Source: Janthinobacterium psychrotolerans
GTDB lineage: Bacteria; Pseudomonadota; Gammaproteobacteria; Burkholderiales; Burkholderiaceae_D
Assembly (NCBI RefSeq): GCF_001677885.1
Contig: NZ_LOCQ01000060.1
Location: forward strand, 361,160-425,159
Direction of reading: 5' to 3'
Length of the DNA: 64,000 nt
The notes beneath the pieces are model-generated. The model did not search any database, was not told where the DNA came from, and saw nothing but the letters and a program-made list of their open reading frames with translations. Of this stretch, positions 36,416-42,772 are shown one piece after another (the stretch's first letter is position 1; each line of letters begins with the position of its first letter). A program made the translations under genes and the position numbers.

Positions 36416-36811
36416 TCAGGCCGCCACGTTGCAGTATTTGCCGTGCAGTTCGGCCAGGCGCACGCGCGCATCGTGGTCGATGTACGTTACCTCGTTGCGG
36501 CCCACGGCCGCCTGCAGTTCCTTGATGAATTCGGCGTCTTCGCTGTCGAGCCAGTTGGCGTGCAGTAGCGCGCCGACGTCGCGGATCAGGCTGGTCAGTT
36601 CGCAGCCCTTGGTGCCGACGGCGCGGCGGAAGACGTAGACCGACTTGGCGCCCAGCTGCTCGGGGCCTTCGATGTCGGCGCTGATGATTTCCGGGTACAC
36701 GGTGGAATAGAAGTCGCGCACCTGCTCCAGCGTGAACGTGCCGTTCGGATCGGGCAGCACCACGCTGTTGTAGCGGAATTCGCGGATCAGTTTTTCGATT
36801 TGCAAGGCCAT
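36416..36811 (-). CDS. PRTRC system protein C (ubiquitin-like) with C-terminal extension
   Basis: Residues 1-69 match PRTRC protein C: IREFRYNSVVLPDPN, LEQVRDFYSTVYPEI, AKSVYVFRRAVGTKG. This short beta-grasp-like domain normally ends at about the GTKG motif. Here 62 residues follow (C70 to 131), helical and polar (SLIRDVGALLHANWLDSEDA). A ubiquitin-like precursor would need cleavage after G69 to expose a C-terminal glycine for the E1-like ThiF. The JAMM protein A could do this. The extension could instead be a functional fusion. Confidence 0.85.
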   Translation of the reverse strand: MALQIEKLIREFRYNSVVLPDPNGTFTLEQVRDFYSTVYPEIISADIEGPEQLGAKSVYVFRRAVGTKGCELTSLIRDVGALLHANWLDSEDAEFIKELQAAVGRNEVTYIDHDARVRLAELHGKYCNVAA

Positions 36812-36824
36812 GGCAGTAGCTTTC

Positions 36825-37382
36825 TTAGAACAGGTCGAGGGTTACCGTGTCGACGGCGGCGGTGATGGCGGGGTTGCCGGTAGGCGCGGGCACAATTTCT
36901 CCAGGCTCTTCGGCGTCGGCGCCGTCAGTTGGTGGCGTGCTGGGCGCGGCGGCGCCGGCATCGCTGCCGCCCTGTGGTGTGGTTTCCTGCTGGCCGGCGT
37001 TATCAGCGCCGGCTGCGCCTTCGCCACCTGGTGCTGCGCTGTCGTTCTTTTTCGGCCGGCCCGGGCCTGCGCGCCTGGCTGGCGATTCCTTCGGCGCGGC
37101 TTTGCTGCTGGCCGGCGCGCCGCCTTCAGCACCTGCGGCGTTCACGGCCTCGACCTGCTGCTGCAGCGTCAGTTTCGGCGCCTGCCAGCTGGCGATCGCG
37201 GCGGCGAAGCCGTCGTCCAGTTCGGCCGGGCTGGCGACCAGCGACAGCGGCGTCAATTTGTGGGCCTTGGTCTTGTCGCCGGCCTGGGTGGGAGTGATGC
37301 TGACGCGCAGATCGTCGCCCTCGGCGGTGATGACGATCATCAGCGTCGCGCTCTGGGCGAGCGCGTGCAATGCTGTAAACAT
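36825..37382 (-). CDS. PRTRC system protein E
   Basis: This 185-residue PRTRC E protein has a conserved N-terminal domain (residues 1-70: MFTALHALAQSATLMIVITAEG, LRVSITPTQ, PLSLVASPAELDDGF). A long low-complexity tail rich in Ala, Pro, Gly and Ser follows, containing a basic AT-hook-like GPGRPKKN. The tail is probably disordered, and the GRP core suggests DNA contact, which is inference. It is the first of the PRTRC genes in transcription order. Confidence 0.85.
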   Translation of the reverse strand: MFTALHALAQSATLMIVITAEGDDLRVSITPTQAGDKTKAHKLTPLSLVASPAELDDGFAAAIASWQAPKLTLQQQVEAVNAAGAEGGAPASSKAAPKESPARRAGPGRPKKNDSAAPGGEGAAGADNAGQQETTPQGGSDAGAAAPSTPPTDGADAEEPGEIVPAPTGNPAITAAVDTVTLDLF

Positions 37383-37425
37383 GGCGTGCTTTCTGTGGTT
37401 GGTGGAGAGGTGGGTACTGCTCGAA

Positions 37426-37614
37426 TTAATCGTTGTCGTTCGCCTGCATTTTTTTCGGATCGAACCGGTCGCGGCGCTTCATGTGGCGGCGCGCCACCGC
37501 GTACAGCGTGGCCTTCAGGTTGGGCACCTTCAGCAGCTCGTCCAGCGGCCTGGTGGTGCGCAGCTGGCCGTAGGCAATTTCCAGCGCGGCGCGGTCGGGT
37601 TCGATCTTGGTCAT
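37426..37614 (-). CDS. Small phage protein (62 aa)
   Basis: This 62-residue protein (MTKIEPDRAALEIAYGQLRT, LKATLYAVARRHMKRRDRFD) starts at 37614 with the next upstream stop 2 bases away. It is basic and helical, and no family is recognised. The start is placed at MTKIE because the longer frame overlaps three small genes. Confidence 0.6.
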   Translation of the reverse strand: MTKIEPDRAALEIAYGQLRTTRPLDELLKVPNLKATLYAVARRHMKRRDRFDPKKMQANDND

Positions 37615-37615
37615 G

Positions 37616-37717
37616 TCAGAATCCGTTTCGATAGACGTGCAGGGCACGGCGTGCGGCGACGTAGATGCCGGCGCCGCGGCGGCGGTAAAAATTGAACAGG
37701 TTGAAAATGGTGCGCAT
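37616..37717 (-). CDS. Tiny basic phage protein (33 aa)
   Basis: This 33-residue basic ORF (MRTIFNLFNFYRRRG...NGF) fits exactly between two neighbouring early genes: its stop is one base from the 37614 start, and it begins 9 bases after the upstream stop. Peptides with the MRTIFNL-FYRRRG start occur in early operons of related prophages. The function is unknown. Confidence 0.6.
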   Translation of the reverse strand: MRTIFNLFNFYRRRGAGIYVAARRALHVYRNGF

Positions 37718-37726
37718 GCCGGGCTT

Positions 37727-37870
37727 TCAGCGCGGTTTCGCGGTAATGACGCACGGGCCAAACCGGTCGATGGCGGCCATGATCACGGCGGCGCTGTCGG
37801 TGCCCAGGGCCGGATAGGTAATCAACGGCTGGGTGGCCTGGCAGACGGTGACGGTAAAGGCGCGCATCAT
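37727..37870 (-). CDS. Small phage protein (47 aa)
   Basis: This 47-residue protein (MMRAFTVTVCQATQPLITY, TDSAAVIMAAIDRFGPC) is encoded from 37870, overlapping the upstream stop by four bases (ATGA). Small proteins of this pattern (short beta strand, then helix) are common in phage early operons. The overlap and codon use support expression. Confidence 0.62.
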   Translation of the reverse strand: MMRAFTVTVCQATQPLITYPALGTDSAAVIMAAIDRFGPCVITAKPR

Positions 37871-38217
37871 GCGTCCACCTCGCCGAGCAGCTGGCGCATG
37901 CGGTGCATGGTCTCGGGCGACACGGCGCCGGCCGCTTCATAGTCGGCGCTGGCCGCGCGCAGCGCGCTCGTCATTTCGCCGGACAACGCCATGCGCATTG
38001 CGGACCGGCGCGTCGAACCCAGGCCCTGCTGGTTGATCGTGACCAGCGCCATCTTTTCGCCCTGCGCGTTGGCCAGGCTGTAGGTGTCGCCGACGGCGTG
38101 GCGCTGCGCGAAATTGCTCAGCACCAGGCGCACGCCGCGCACGCGGGTGCTGGGCGTTGCAACGACCTGGGCAATCGCTTTCGCGGCACGGCCGGCGGTG
38201 ATGGTGGCGGTTTTCAT
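37867..38217 (-). CDS. Phage early protein (116 aa)
   Basis: This 116-residue protein of unknown function has an N-terminal helix (ITAGRAAKAIAQVVATPS) and a strand-rich middle (VRLVLSNFAQRHAVGDTYSLA, KMALVTINQQGLGS), ending in an acidic helix. It overlaps its upstream neighbour by 4 bases. No domain is recognised. Confidence 0.65.
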   Translation of the reverse strand: MKTATITAGRAAKAIAQVVATPSTRVRGVRLVLSNFAQRHAVGDTYSLANAQGEKMALVTINQQGLGSTRRSAMRMALSGEMTSALRAASADYEAAGAVSPETMHRMRQLLGEVDA

Positions 38218-38555
38218 TTGATGCCCAGCGCTTCAGCGGCGCGCAGCACCTTGTGGTGTTCGGCAGCGCGCGTCATGCCGCCGCTGGCGCCCATGAAGCC
38301 CGCTTCGTACAGGTTGGTGCTGGCGACGCGCTTTTGCGGGGCGGTCATGTTGTTCGTCATTTCGGAAATGACGGCGCGGGCCGCGAGCAGTTCGTGGTAC
38401 AGATCGGTGGCGATCTTTTTCAGGGCGTCCTTGTCTTCGGGCTGCTGCGGCGTGGCGTTCGCTTCAAGCGCACGGCGGCACACGATACAGGTCATGAATG
38501 GAATGCTTACGTGGGTGCTGTCGGTTAATGCTTCGGGTGCTGTATGCGGTGCCAT
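38214..38555 (-). CDS. First gene of leftward early operon (113 aa)
   Basis: This 113-residue helical protein has a CIVCRR motif near the N-terminus (one CxxC) and a conserved-looking KDALKKIATDLYHELLAARAV segment. GGAGG lies 5 bases before the ATG at 38555, and the promoter PL starts about 40 bases upstream. It is expected to be the first lytic early product from this side. The function is unknown. Confidence 0.65.
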   Translation of the reverse strand: MAPHTAPEALTDSTHVSIPFMTCIVCRRALEANATPQQPEDKDALKKIATDLYHELLAARAVISEMTNNMTAPQKRVASTNLYEAGFMGASGGMTRAAEHHKVLRAAEALGIK

Positions 38556-38592
38556 GTGGCCTCCATCGGTGAATTGCCGGTTCGATGGAAGA

Positions 38593-38636
38593 ACTATACG
38601 CGAATGGATAGGCGTGTCAATACGCGAATGGATAAA
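38593..38636 (-). promoter_or_regulatory. Leftward early promoter PL with two operators (OL)
   Basis: Read leftward: TTGACA (38620-38615), a 16-base spacer, TATAGT (38598-38593). An 18-bp operator, TATACGCGAATGGATAGG on the plus strand (38595-38612), covers the spacer and -10. A second copy with the 14-base core TACGCGAATGGATA (38621-38634) covers the -35 edge. The first operator is identical, inverted, to one at PR (40016-40033). The repressor should therefore silence the whole PRTRC-containing operon in the lysogen. Confidence 0.85.
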
Positions 38637-38702
38637 TTTATGGAAATTTATGTCATTGCGTGTGATTGCATATTTTGCGGTTTCTGGCCGGGATAGTGCT
38701 TT

Positions 38703-39239
38703 TTAAATAATTTTACGGCCGTTTAAGGTTACATCAGTTATTTCCAAGGGCGATATTTTGCCTGCACAGGTCGCTGACATTTTTACCTTTGCGCCGAATC
38801 CGTTCACGAATTCAATCGATCCATATGGCCAGGAAAACAGGAATGCATCCTTGGACGAGCTGTCATTTTTAACGTACGGCGGCCTATCAGCACCTCCATA
38901 TGCTGCACTCGATAGGATGGCACTTCGGCAAGCATTGAGAGCTTTCAAGGCCGCGATCTCACTTATTTTTTTTGGCGACGGATTCGCCGAGACCCATAAT
39001 ATGGTAGCTAAGCAAGCAACTATGAAAAGTATGCAGGTACCAAACAGCCACCTTCTAAGTTTGAGATGCCCCATACCTGCAGCTACAACTCTTGCGCGCA
39101 AACTGAAGTAACTGCTTAGACTCCATGGGGTAAGGTCCTTTTGCACAAAGTTAGGGATCGGATTTCTGCATATCGGGCATAAGTCCAATCCTCTAACCGT
39201 TATATGGGCGCCGCAAGTTGGGCACGTTATACCGTTCAA
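38703..39239 (-). CDS. Zinc-ribbon membrane protein downstream of cI (178 aa)
   Basis: This 178-residue protein has an N-terminal zinc ribbon (CPTCGAH and CPICRN, near residues 6-26) and a membrane helix (about residues 65-87, FGTCILFIVACLATILW). An outward domain with two cysteines follows. The gene is AT-rich. It begins 14 bases after the cI stop on the same strand, so it is co-expressed with the repressor in lysogeny, the position of rexAB in lambda. A superinfection-exclusion role is inference. Confidence 0.75.
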   Translation of the reverse strand: MNGITCPTCGAHITVRGLDLCPICRNPIPNFVQKDLTPWSLSSYFSLRARVVAAGMGHLKLRRWLFGTCILFIVACLATILWVSANPSPKKISEIAALKALNACRSAILSSAAYGGADRPPYVKNDSSSKDAFLFSWPYGSIEFVNGFGAKVKMSATCAGKISPLEITDVTLNGRKII

Positions 39240-39253
39240 AACATGTTCCTGAG

Positions 39254-39955
39254 TTAGATCCGGTCACTCTCTTTGCGAACAACTCGGCCAATCAGGATGC
39301 ACTCGCCGTGGCGACAGGCCTTGCGATGAAAACGATGTTGATCGGGATTGTCTGACGTGAGCCACCATTCACCACGGTCACGCGATAGCCGTTTTATAAC
39401 TGCTTCCCCCTCATAATTTACAGCGTATACTGCGCCATCTGTCAAAACAGTATCTGCAGTATTTATGACAACTAAGTCACCTGAGCCTAGGCCAGGCTCC
39501 ATACTTTCACCTTTTACCGTGAGAGCAAGCAGCTTTTCCGGTGAGTAGCCGTGTCGATCTGCCCAGTTGCGCGGTACACTTAATTTTCTGCCGTCGTAAA
39601 TTTCCGGGACGCTTTGAAATCCAGTAAGGCCAGCTGAAAGGCGTAACTCGACCTTTGGGATTTCATAGAAATCGGGATCACCCCCTTCCGCTGCCACTAC
39701 CTGGAAAAAGTCGCCAGCTTCCCGTGACGCGGCACGACTCATTGGACCGCGACCCTCACGAAGCCAATCCACATTCACATTGCAGGCGCGGGCTAGGTTT
39801 GTCAACGTTTGCGTTTCTGGGCCGCGTTTTCCAACTACGCCCTTCAGGATGCGGTTGATCGTTGGCTGTGGTACGCCTGATGAGCGCGACAGGGCGCTCT
39901 GTGTAGTTATTTCGGCAAATTTCATTGCCTGATCCAAACGATTAGCTATGTCCAT
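39254..39955 (-). CDS. cI: CI-like repressor (S24 peptidase)
   Basis: This 233-residue repressor has an N-terminal helix-turn-helix (TTQSALSRSSGVPQPTINRIL). Its C-terminal LexA/CI-like S24 domain has the catalytic Ser in KGESMEPGL and Lys in GEAVIKRL. It binds the operators at PL and PR and should self-cleave after RecA activation. The ATG at 39955 starts at MDIANRLDQ; the longer frame from 40201 reads back through PR and the operators, so it is rejected. The transcript from PRM is nearly leaderless. Confidence 0.93.
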   Translation of the reverse strand: MDIANRLDQAMKFAEITTQSALSRSSGVPQPTINRILKGVVGKRGPETQTLTNLARACNVNVDWLREGRGPMSRAASREAGDFFQVVAAEGGDPDFYEIPKVELRLSAGLTGFQSVPEIYDGRKLSVPRNWADRHGYSPEKLLALTVKGESMEPGLGSGDLVVINTADTVLTDGAVYAVNYEGEAVIKRLSRDRGEWWLTSDNPDQHRFHRKACRHGECILIGRVVRKESDRI

Positions 39956-39960
39956 AGTTA

Positions 39961-40035
39961 AATATACGTGCGCGCATAAATAGGCACAAGTTCCTATCCA
40001 TTTGGGTATTGCGTACCTATCCATTCGCGTATAGA
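39961..40035. promoter_or_regulatory. cI/cro switch: PRM, PR and operators (OR)
   Basis: Leftward PRM: TTGTGC (39989-39984), 17 bases, TATATT (39966-39961). Rightward PR: TATAGA at 40030-40035 with a weak -35 (TTGCGT at 40009). Operators: 40016-40033 (CCTATCCATTCGCGTATA), the inverse of the OL copy, covers PR; 39993-40010 (CCTATCCATTTGGGTATT) lies just behind PRM, where bound CI could activate it. Their starts are 23 bp apart, about two helical turns. Confidence 0.8.
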
Positions 40036-40043
40036 CTTCGTGC

Positions 40044-40271
40044 ATGGATAAATCTATCTCGACCCTCTTAAGGGAAATAAAGGCGGCCAAAGGCTGGAGC
40101 GAGCGCGCTATCGCTGACAAGTTGGGAGTGTCGCAACCGACGGTCAGCAGGATCCTCAACGGGCAAATCGATTGTAAAGGGTCCACGTATCGTGCAATCA
40201 ACGCCCTTTTCCGTGATGTCGGGACGTGCGCGGATGGGCATGCATGTCATGAACGGCAGGCATCCCCTTAA
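40044..40271 (+). CDS. cro: Cro-like repressor
   Basis: This 75-residue XRE-type protein has the helix-turn-helix ERAIADKLGVSQPTVSRILNG. It is divergent from cI, so it takes the position of cro and should shut off PRM at the operators between them. The -10 of PR ends about 9 bases before its ATG, so the mRNA is nearly leaderless. Similarity of its recognition helix to that of CI (PTVSRIL vs PTINRIL) fits a shared operator. Confidence 0.85.
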   Translation: MDKSISTLLREIKAAKGWSERAIADKLGVSQPTVSRILNGQIDCKGSTYRAINALFRDVGTCADGHACHERQASP

Positions 40272-40390
40272 GCCATAAGCGGAGTGTGATGTTTGTAAAA
40301 AAATATAGCAGAGCATTTCGGTTCTCCATTTGATTTCCAAGTGTCAACTTTTTCATTGTTTTTCACATCATATTTTTTCGAGGGTTGCGT

Positions 40391-40834
40391 ATGAATGTCC
40401 TGGATGCGTTCTATCAAACCGTGCATGCGGCACCCGGTGGCTGCGAGGCGCTGGCGGTTCGGCTCGGCATGTCGGCCGCCGTGCTGCGGAACAAAGCCAA
40501 CCCGAACGCGGCGGCCAACAAGCCCATGCTTGAAGAGGTTGACCGCATCATGGGGATCACCAGCGACCACCAGATACTGCATGCGCTGGCGCGCAACCAC
40601 GGCTATGTGTGCGTCAAGGTCGACGACACCTCCACTGCCAGCGACATGGCGGTGCTGGAACTGGTGACGCAGGTCTGGTCCACCCAGGGCGAAGTCGGCG
40701 CCGAAATCAGCGCGGTACTGGCCGATGGCCGCGTCGAGCGGCATGAACTGCCTGGCGTACGGGCCAAGGTATTCCGCGCCCATCGCGCGCTGCAGGACCT
40801 GACGGCGCGCCTGGACGGGATGGCTGAAAAGTGA
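40391..40834 (+). CDS. CII-like phage regulatory protein
   Basis: This 147-residue protein matches the phage CII/CP76 regulator group: NVLDAFYQTVHAAPGGCEALA, helix-turn-helix MSAAVLRNKANPN, and a C-terminal VSTQGEVGAEISAVL-type helical region. In this group it activates lysogenic promoters or regulates early genes. The ATG at 40391 has GAGGG 6 bases before it. It is the second gene of the rightward early transcript. Confidence 0.82.
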   Translation: MNVLDAFYQTVHAAPGGCEALAVRLGMSAAVLRNKANPNAAANKPMLEEVDRIMGITSDHQILHALARNHGYVCVKVDDTSTASDMAVLELVTQVWSTQGEVGAEISAVLADGRVERHELPGVRAKVFRAHRALQDLTARLDGMAEK

Positions 40835-40969
40835 TCGCCGCTGTTATCGCAGGTTTAACGCTCACCTGACAACGGCGAGAAATGGCCGGCAAATCATTGC
40901 CGGCTGTTTTGCGTCTAAATAGTTACTGATAGGAAATTAATTATGACTGAGCAAGAACGCACAGCAGGC

Positions 40970-41287
40970 CTACCAGCGCAGCGGATCAACTGCGCGCCTA
41001 GGAGCACTGACAGTGGCGGGCTTCAGGACATCCAAGGCAATTTTGCCGTGAACATGGCAATGCAGATAAAACGCGTTTGGCCCATCCGACTGCAAAAACG
41101 TTTTTACACAGCCAGCCGCGCAATTTGCGCAAATGTCTATTGGGGATTTTCCAGCCAGCACCGGCGCTTTGCTGCGCATGGTAACGCCGCCACGAGCAGT
41201 CTGATGAAGTTCGTACTGGTGAAAGTCGCTCATCTTTTTTTCAAGTGCGCGCAGCCGTTCTTTGAGCTCACGTTCGCTCTGGGACAA
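40970..41287 (-). CDS. Possible zinc-binding phage protein (105 aa)
   Basis: This 105-residue minus-strand ORF has a coiled-coil start (SERELKERLRALEKKMSDF), then a cysteine/histidine cluster (ICANCAAGC, LHCHVHG) resembling a zinc ribbon. It is more protein-like than the overlapping plus-strand ORF 40943-41335. It runs against the rightward early transcript and no clear promoter is seen, so expression is uncertain. Confidence 0.5.
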   Translation of the reverse strand: MSQSERELKERLRALEKKMSDFHQYELHQTARGGVTMRSKAPVLAGKSPIDICANCAAGCVKTFLQSDGPNAFYLHCHVHGKIALDVLKPATVSAPRRAVDPLRW

Positions 41288-41356
41288 CGAAAACTGCTGA
41301 TCCTAGAGCGCGAGACACTGGCTGAACGTGATTAGCGTGAAACAGATGCTTGAATA

Positions 41357-41569
41357 TTAATTTTCCCAAGGCATTTTTGTCGGTTGGGGTTCAGCCTTTT
41401 CTGCTATGTCAAGCGATATAGCCACCTTCTCGGGTGCCATTTGGTTCTCTTGAGTAAATTGAAGCCCTGAAATTTTAATGATGCAGTCTTTCCCGGTGAG
41501 TTCCGCCAGTGTCTTGGCAAAGGCGGTTTGTAGTTGTTCAATTGATATTGATTTAATGGAGTTATGCAT
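41357..41569 (-). CDS. Small phage protein (70 aa), opposing strand
   Basis: This 70-residue minus-strand ORF (MHNSIKSISIEQLQTAFAKTL, ELTGKDCIIKISGLQF) looks protein-like and sits in line with the zinc-binding ORF. Its ATG overlaps that of the plus-strand gene 41568 by two bases (ATGCATG), so neither could have a separate promoter between them. Its ribosome-binding site is weak. Expression is doubtful. Confidence 0.42.
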   Translation of the reverse strand: MHNSIKSISIEQLQTAFAKTLAELTGKDCIIKISGLQFTQENQMAPEKVAISLDIAEKAEPQPTKMPWEN

Positions 41570-41825
41570 GAAAGTAACCTTGGAATTTACAAAAAAAGTA
41601 TTGGGCAATTTCGCCGATGTTTTCCCACTGCCTACCAAGCATGTGAATGGCGAACGTTTGGTGATGATGTGGTTCTCTGTACTTGAGGAATTTTACATTG
41701 CCGATGTTAATGATGCATGTAAACGTTTGATGCGCACGCTGAAGCGTTTCCCATATCCTGCCGATGTGGTGGAGGAAATTGGCAAAGCAGCCGAAGAAGC
41801 CAAAGAAGCGAACGCCCAGGCCTGA
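41568..41825 (+). CDS. Replication-associated small protein (85 aa)
   Basis: This 85-residue protein has GGAG 6 bases before its ATG. WFSVLEEFYIADVNDACKRLMRTLKRFPYPADVVEEI follows a pattern seen in phage helicase-loader-type proteins, a helix with a Trp start then KRFPxxxDV. It precedes the DUF1376 gene by 8 bases. The function is likely replication-related, but the assignment is weak. Confidence 0.62.
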   Translation: MKVTLEFTKKVLGNFADVFPLPTKHVNGERLVMMWFSVLEEFYIADVNDACKRLMRTLKRFPYPADVVEEIGKAAEEAKEANAQA

Positions 41826-41833
41826 CTTGCTCA

Positions 41834-42772
41834 ATGAATTATTACCCGCACCATATCGGCGACTTCAACACCCGCACGCTGCACTTGTCGCGCCTTGAGC
41901 GTGGCATTTACCGCGACATGCGCGATCTGTACTTCGACAAGGAAGCGCCGCTGCTGGCCGACAAGGGCCGGCTGTTCCGCCTGCTGCGCATCACCACGCC
42001 GGAAGAGATCGAGGCGGCCAACGCCGTGCTGGGCGACTTCTTCGTACTGACCGCCTCCGGCTGGGAGGACGCCGCGTGCGCCGCCGATATCCAGGCCTAT
42101 TACGACAGCCTGGAGGCGGCCAGCGCCGGTGGCAAGGCGGCGAAGAAGAAGCGCGAAGAAGCGGCGCGGCTGGCCGCTGAACTCGCGGCGGCCTCGCAAA
42201 GCACGCTGGATTTTGTGGAACAGCAGAACGCCGAAAGTGCTAGCACTGTTCCCGAACAGTACGCGAACAGTTCGGGAACAGTGCGCGATGGTGCTAACCA
42301 AAACCAAAACCAAAACCAAAACCAAAACCAGAACCAACCCCCAGCAACGCCAACACTGAGCGTAGAGCGCGCGGGCGCGGCAACGGCGGTTGATCTCAGC
42401 ATCGCGTTTCGCAAGGAAGGCGTGCAGACGCAGCCATCCGACCCCCGGCTGCTGACGCTGGCCGAGCAAGGTGTCAGCGTCGAGACGGTGCTGGCGGCAT
42501 GTGCCGAGGGGAAAAAATCGAAACCGAATGGCGGCGTTAGCCTCGGCTACGTGGTGGGCATCCTGCAACGCTGGGCAGGCGAGGCCAAGGTTATCCAAGT
42601 GGCCGGCGCACTGCCACCAGCACGGGCAGCACCAGGTGGCACGGCATCGGCGAAGGATCAGGCACGGCAGGAAACACTTGATGGATTGACAGGAATCGGA
42701 CAGCGAACCCATGAACGAGCAAACAATATTATCGACATCACCCCTGGACGAACAGCCGCTGGCGTGGCCTGA
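41834..42772 (+). CDS. DUF1376 (YdaU-like) replication protein
   Basis: This 312-residue protein has an N-terminal DUF1376/YdaU domain (MNYYPHHIGDFNTRTLHLSR, RGIYRDMRDLYFDKEAPL). A charged helical linker and an Asn-Gln repeat (about residues 155-168) follow. The C-terminal region ends with a RWAGEAKVIQV segment. Members replace the replication initiator in many lambdoid phages. The gene contains the candidate origin, as lambda O does, and overlaps the P-like gene by 62 bases. Confidence 0.85.
   Translation: MNYYPHHIGDFNTRTLHLSRLERGIYRDMRDLYFDKEAPLLADKGRLFRLLRITTPEEIEAANAVLGDFFVLTASGWEDAACAADIQAYYDSLEAASAGGKAAKKKREEAARLAAELAAASQSTLDFVEQQNAESASTVPEQYANSSGTVRDGANQNQNQNQNQNQNQPPATPTLSVERAGAATAVDLSIAFRKEGVQTQPSDPRLLTLAEQGVSVETVLAACAEGKKSKPNGGVSLGYVVGILQRWAGEAKVIQVAGALPPARAAPGGTASAKDQARQETLDGLTGIGQRTHERANNIIDITPGRTAAGVA
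42244..42338. other. Candidate replication origin inside DUF1376 gene
   Basis: A 14-bp perfect inverted repeat (CACTGTTCCCGAAC at 42244-42257 and GTTCGGGAACAGTG at 42270-42283) contains CGAACAGT direct repeats at 42253 and 42264 and GGAACAGT at 42275-42282. It is followed by CCAAAA-type hexamers (42294-42338), an A-rich tract that could melt. Position inside the initiator gene, iterons and the A-rich tract mirror lambda ori. Function is inference. Confidence 0.5.

Noticed and set aside
32794..37382. PRTRC genes as part of an integrated plasmid
   Set aside because: ParB, protein D and plasmid replication genes are absent, and the operon is continuous with phage early genes and phage operators.
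36810..37634. Plus-strand ORF opposite PRTRC E
   Set aside because: The region codes for protein E and small early genes on the minus strand; the plus frame is Arg/Cys/Gly-rich noise.
39956..40201. N-terminal extension of CI to a TTG at 40201
   Set aside because: It would run through PR, the operators and the cro start. The ATG at 39955 begins the normal CI N-terminus.
40943..41335. Plus-strand ORF of 130 residues with an AGGA-like box
   Set aside because: The sequence looks random and Arg/Phe-rich, with no coherent segments. The overlapping minus-strand ORF is more protein-like. I left it out, but the choice is not certain.
42294..42338. CCAAAA repeats as a CRISPR array
   Set aside because: The units are six bases and contiguous, with no spacers, and lie in a coding frame.
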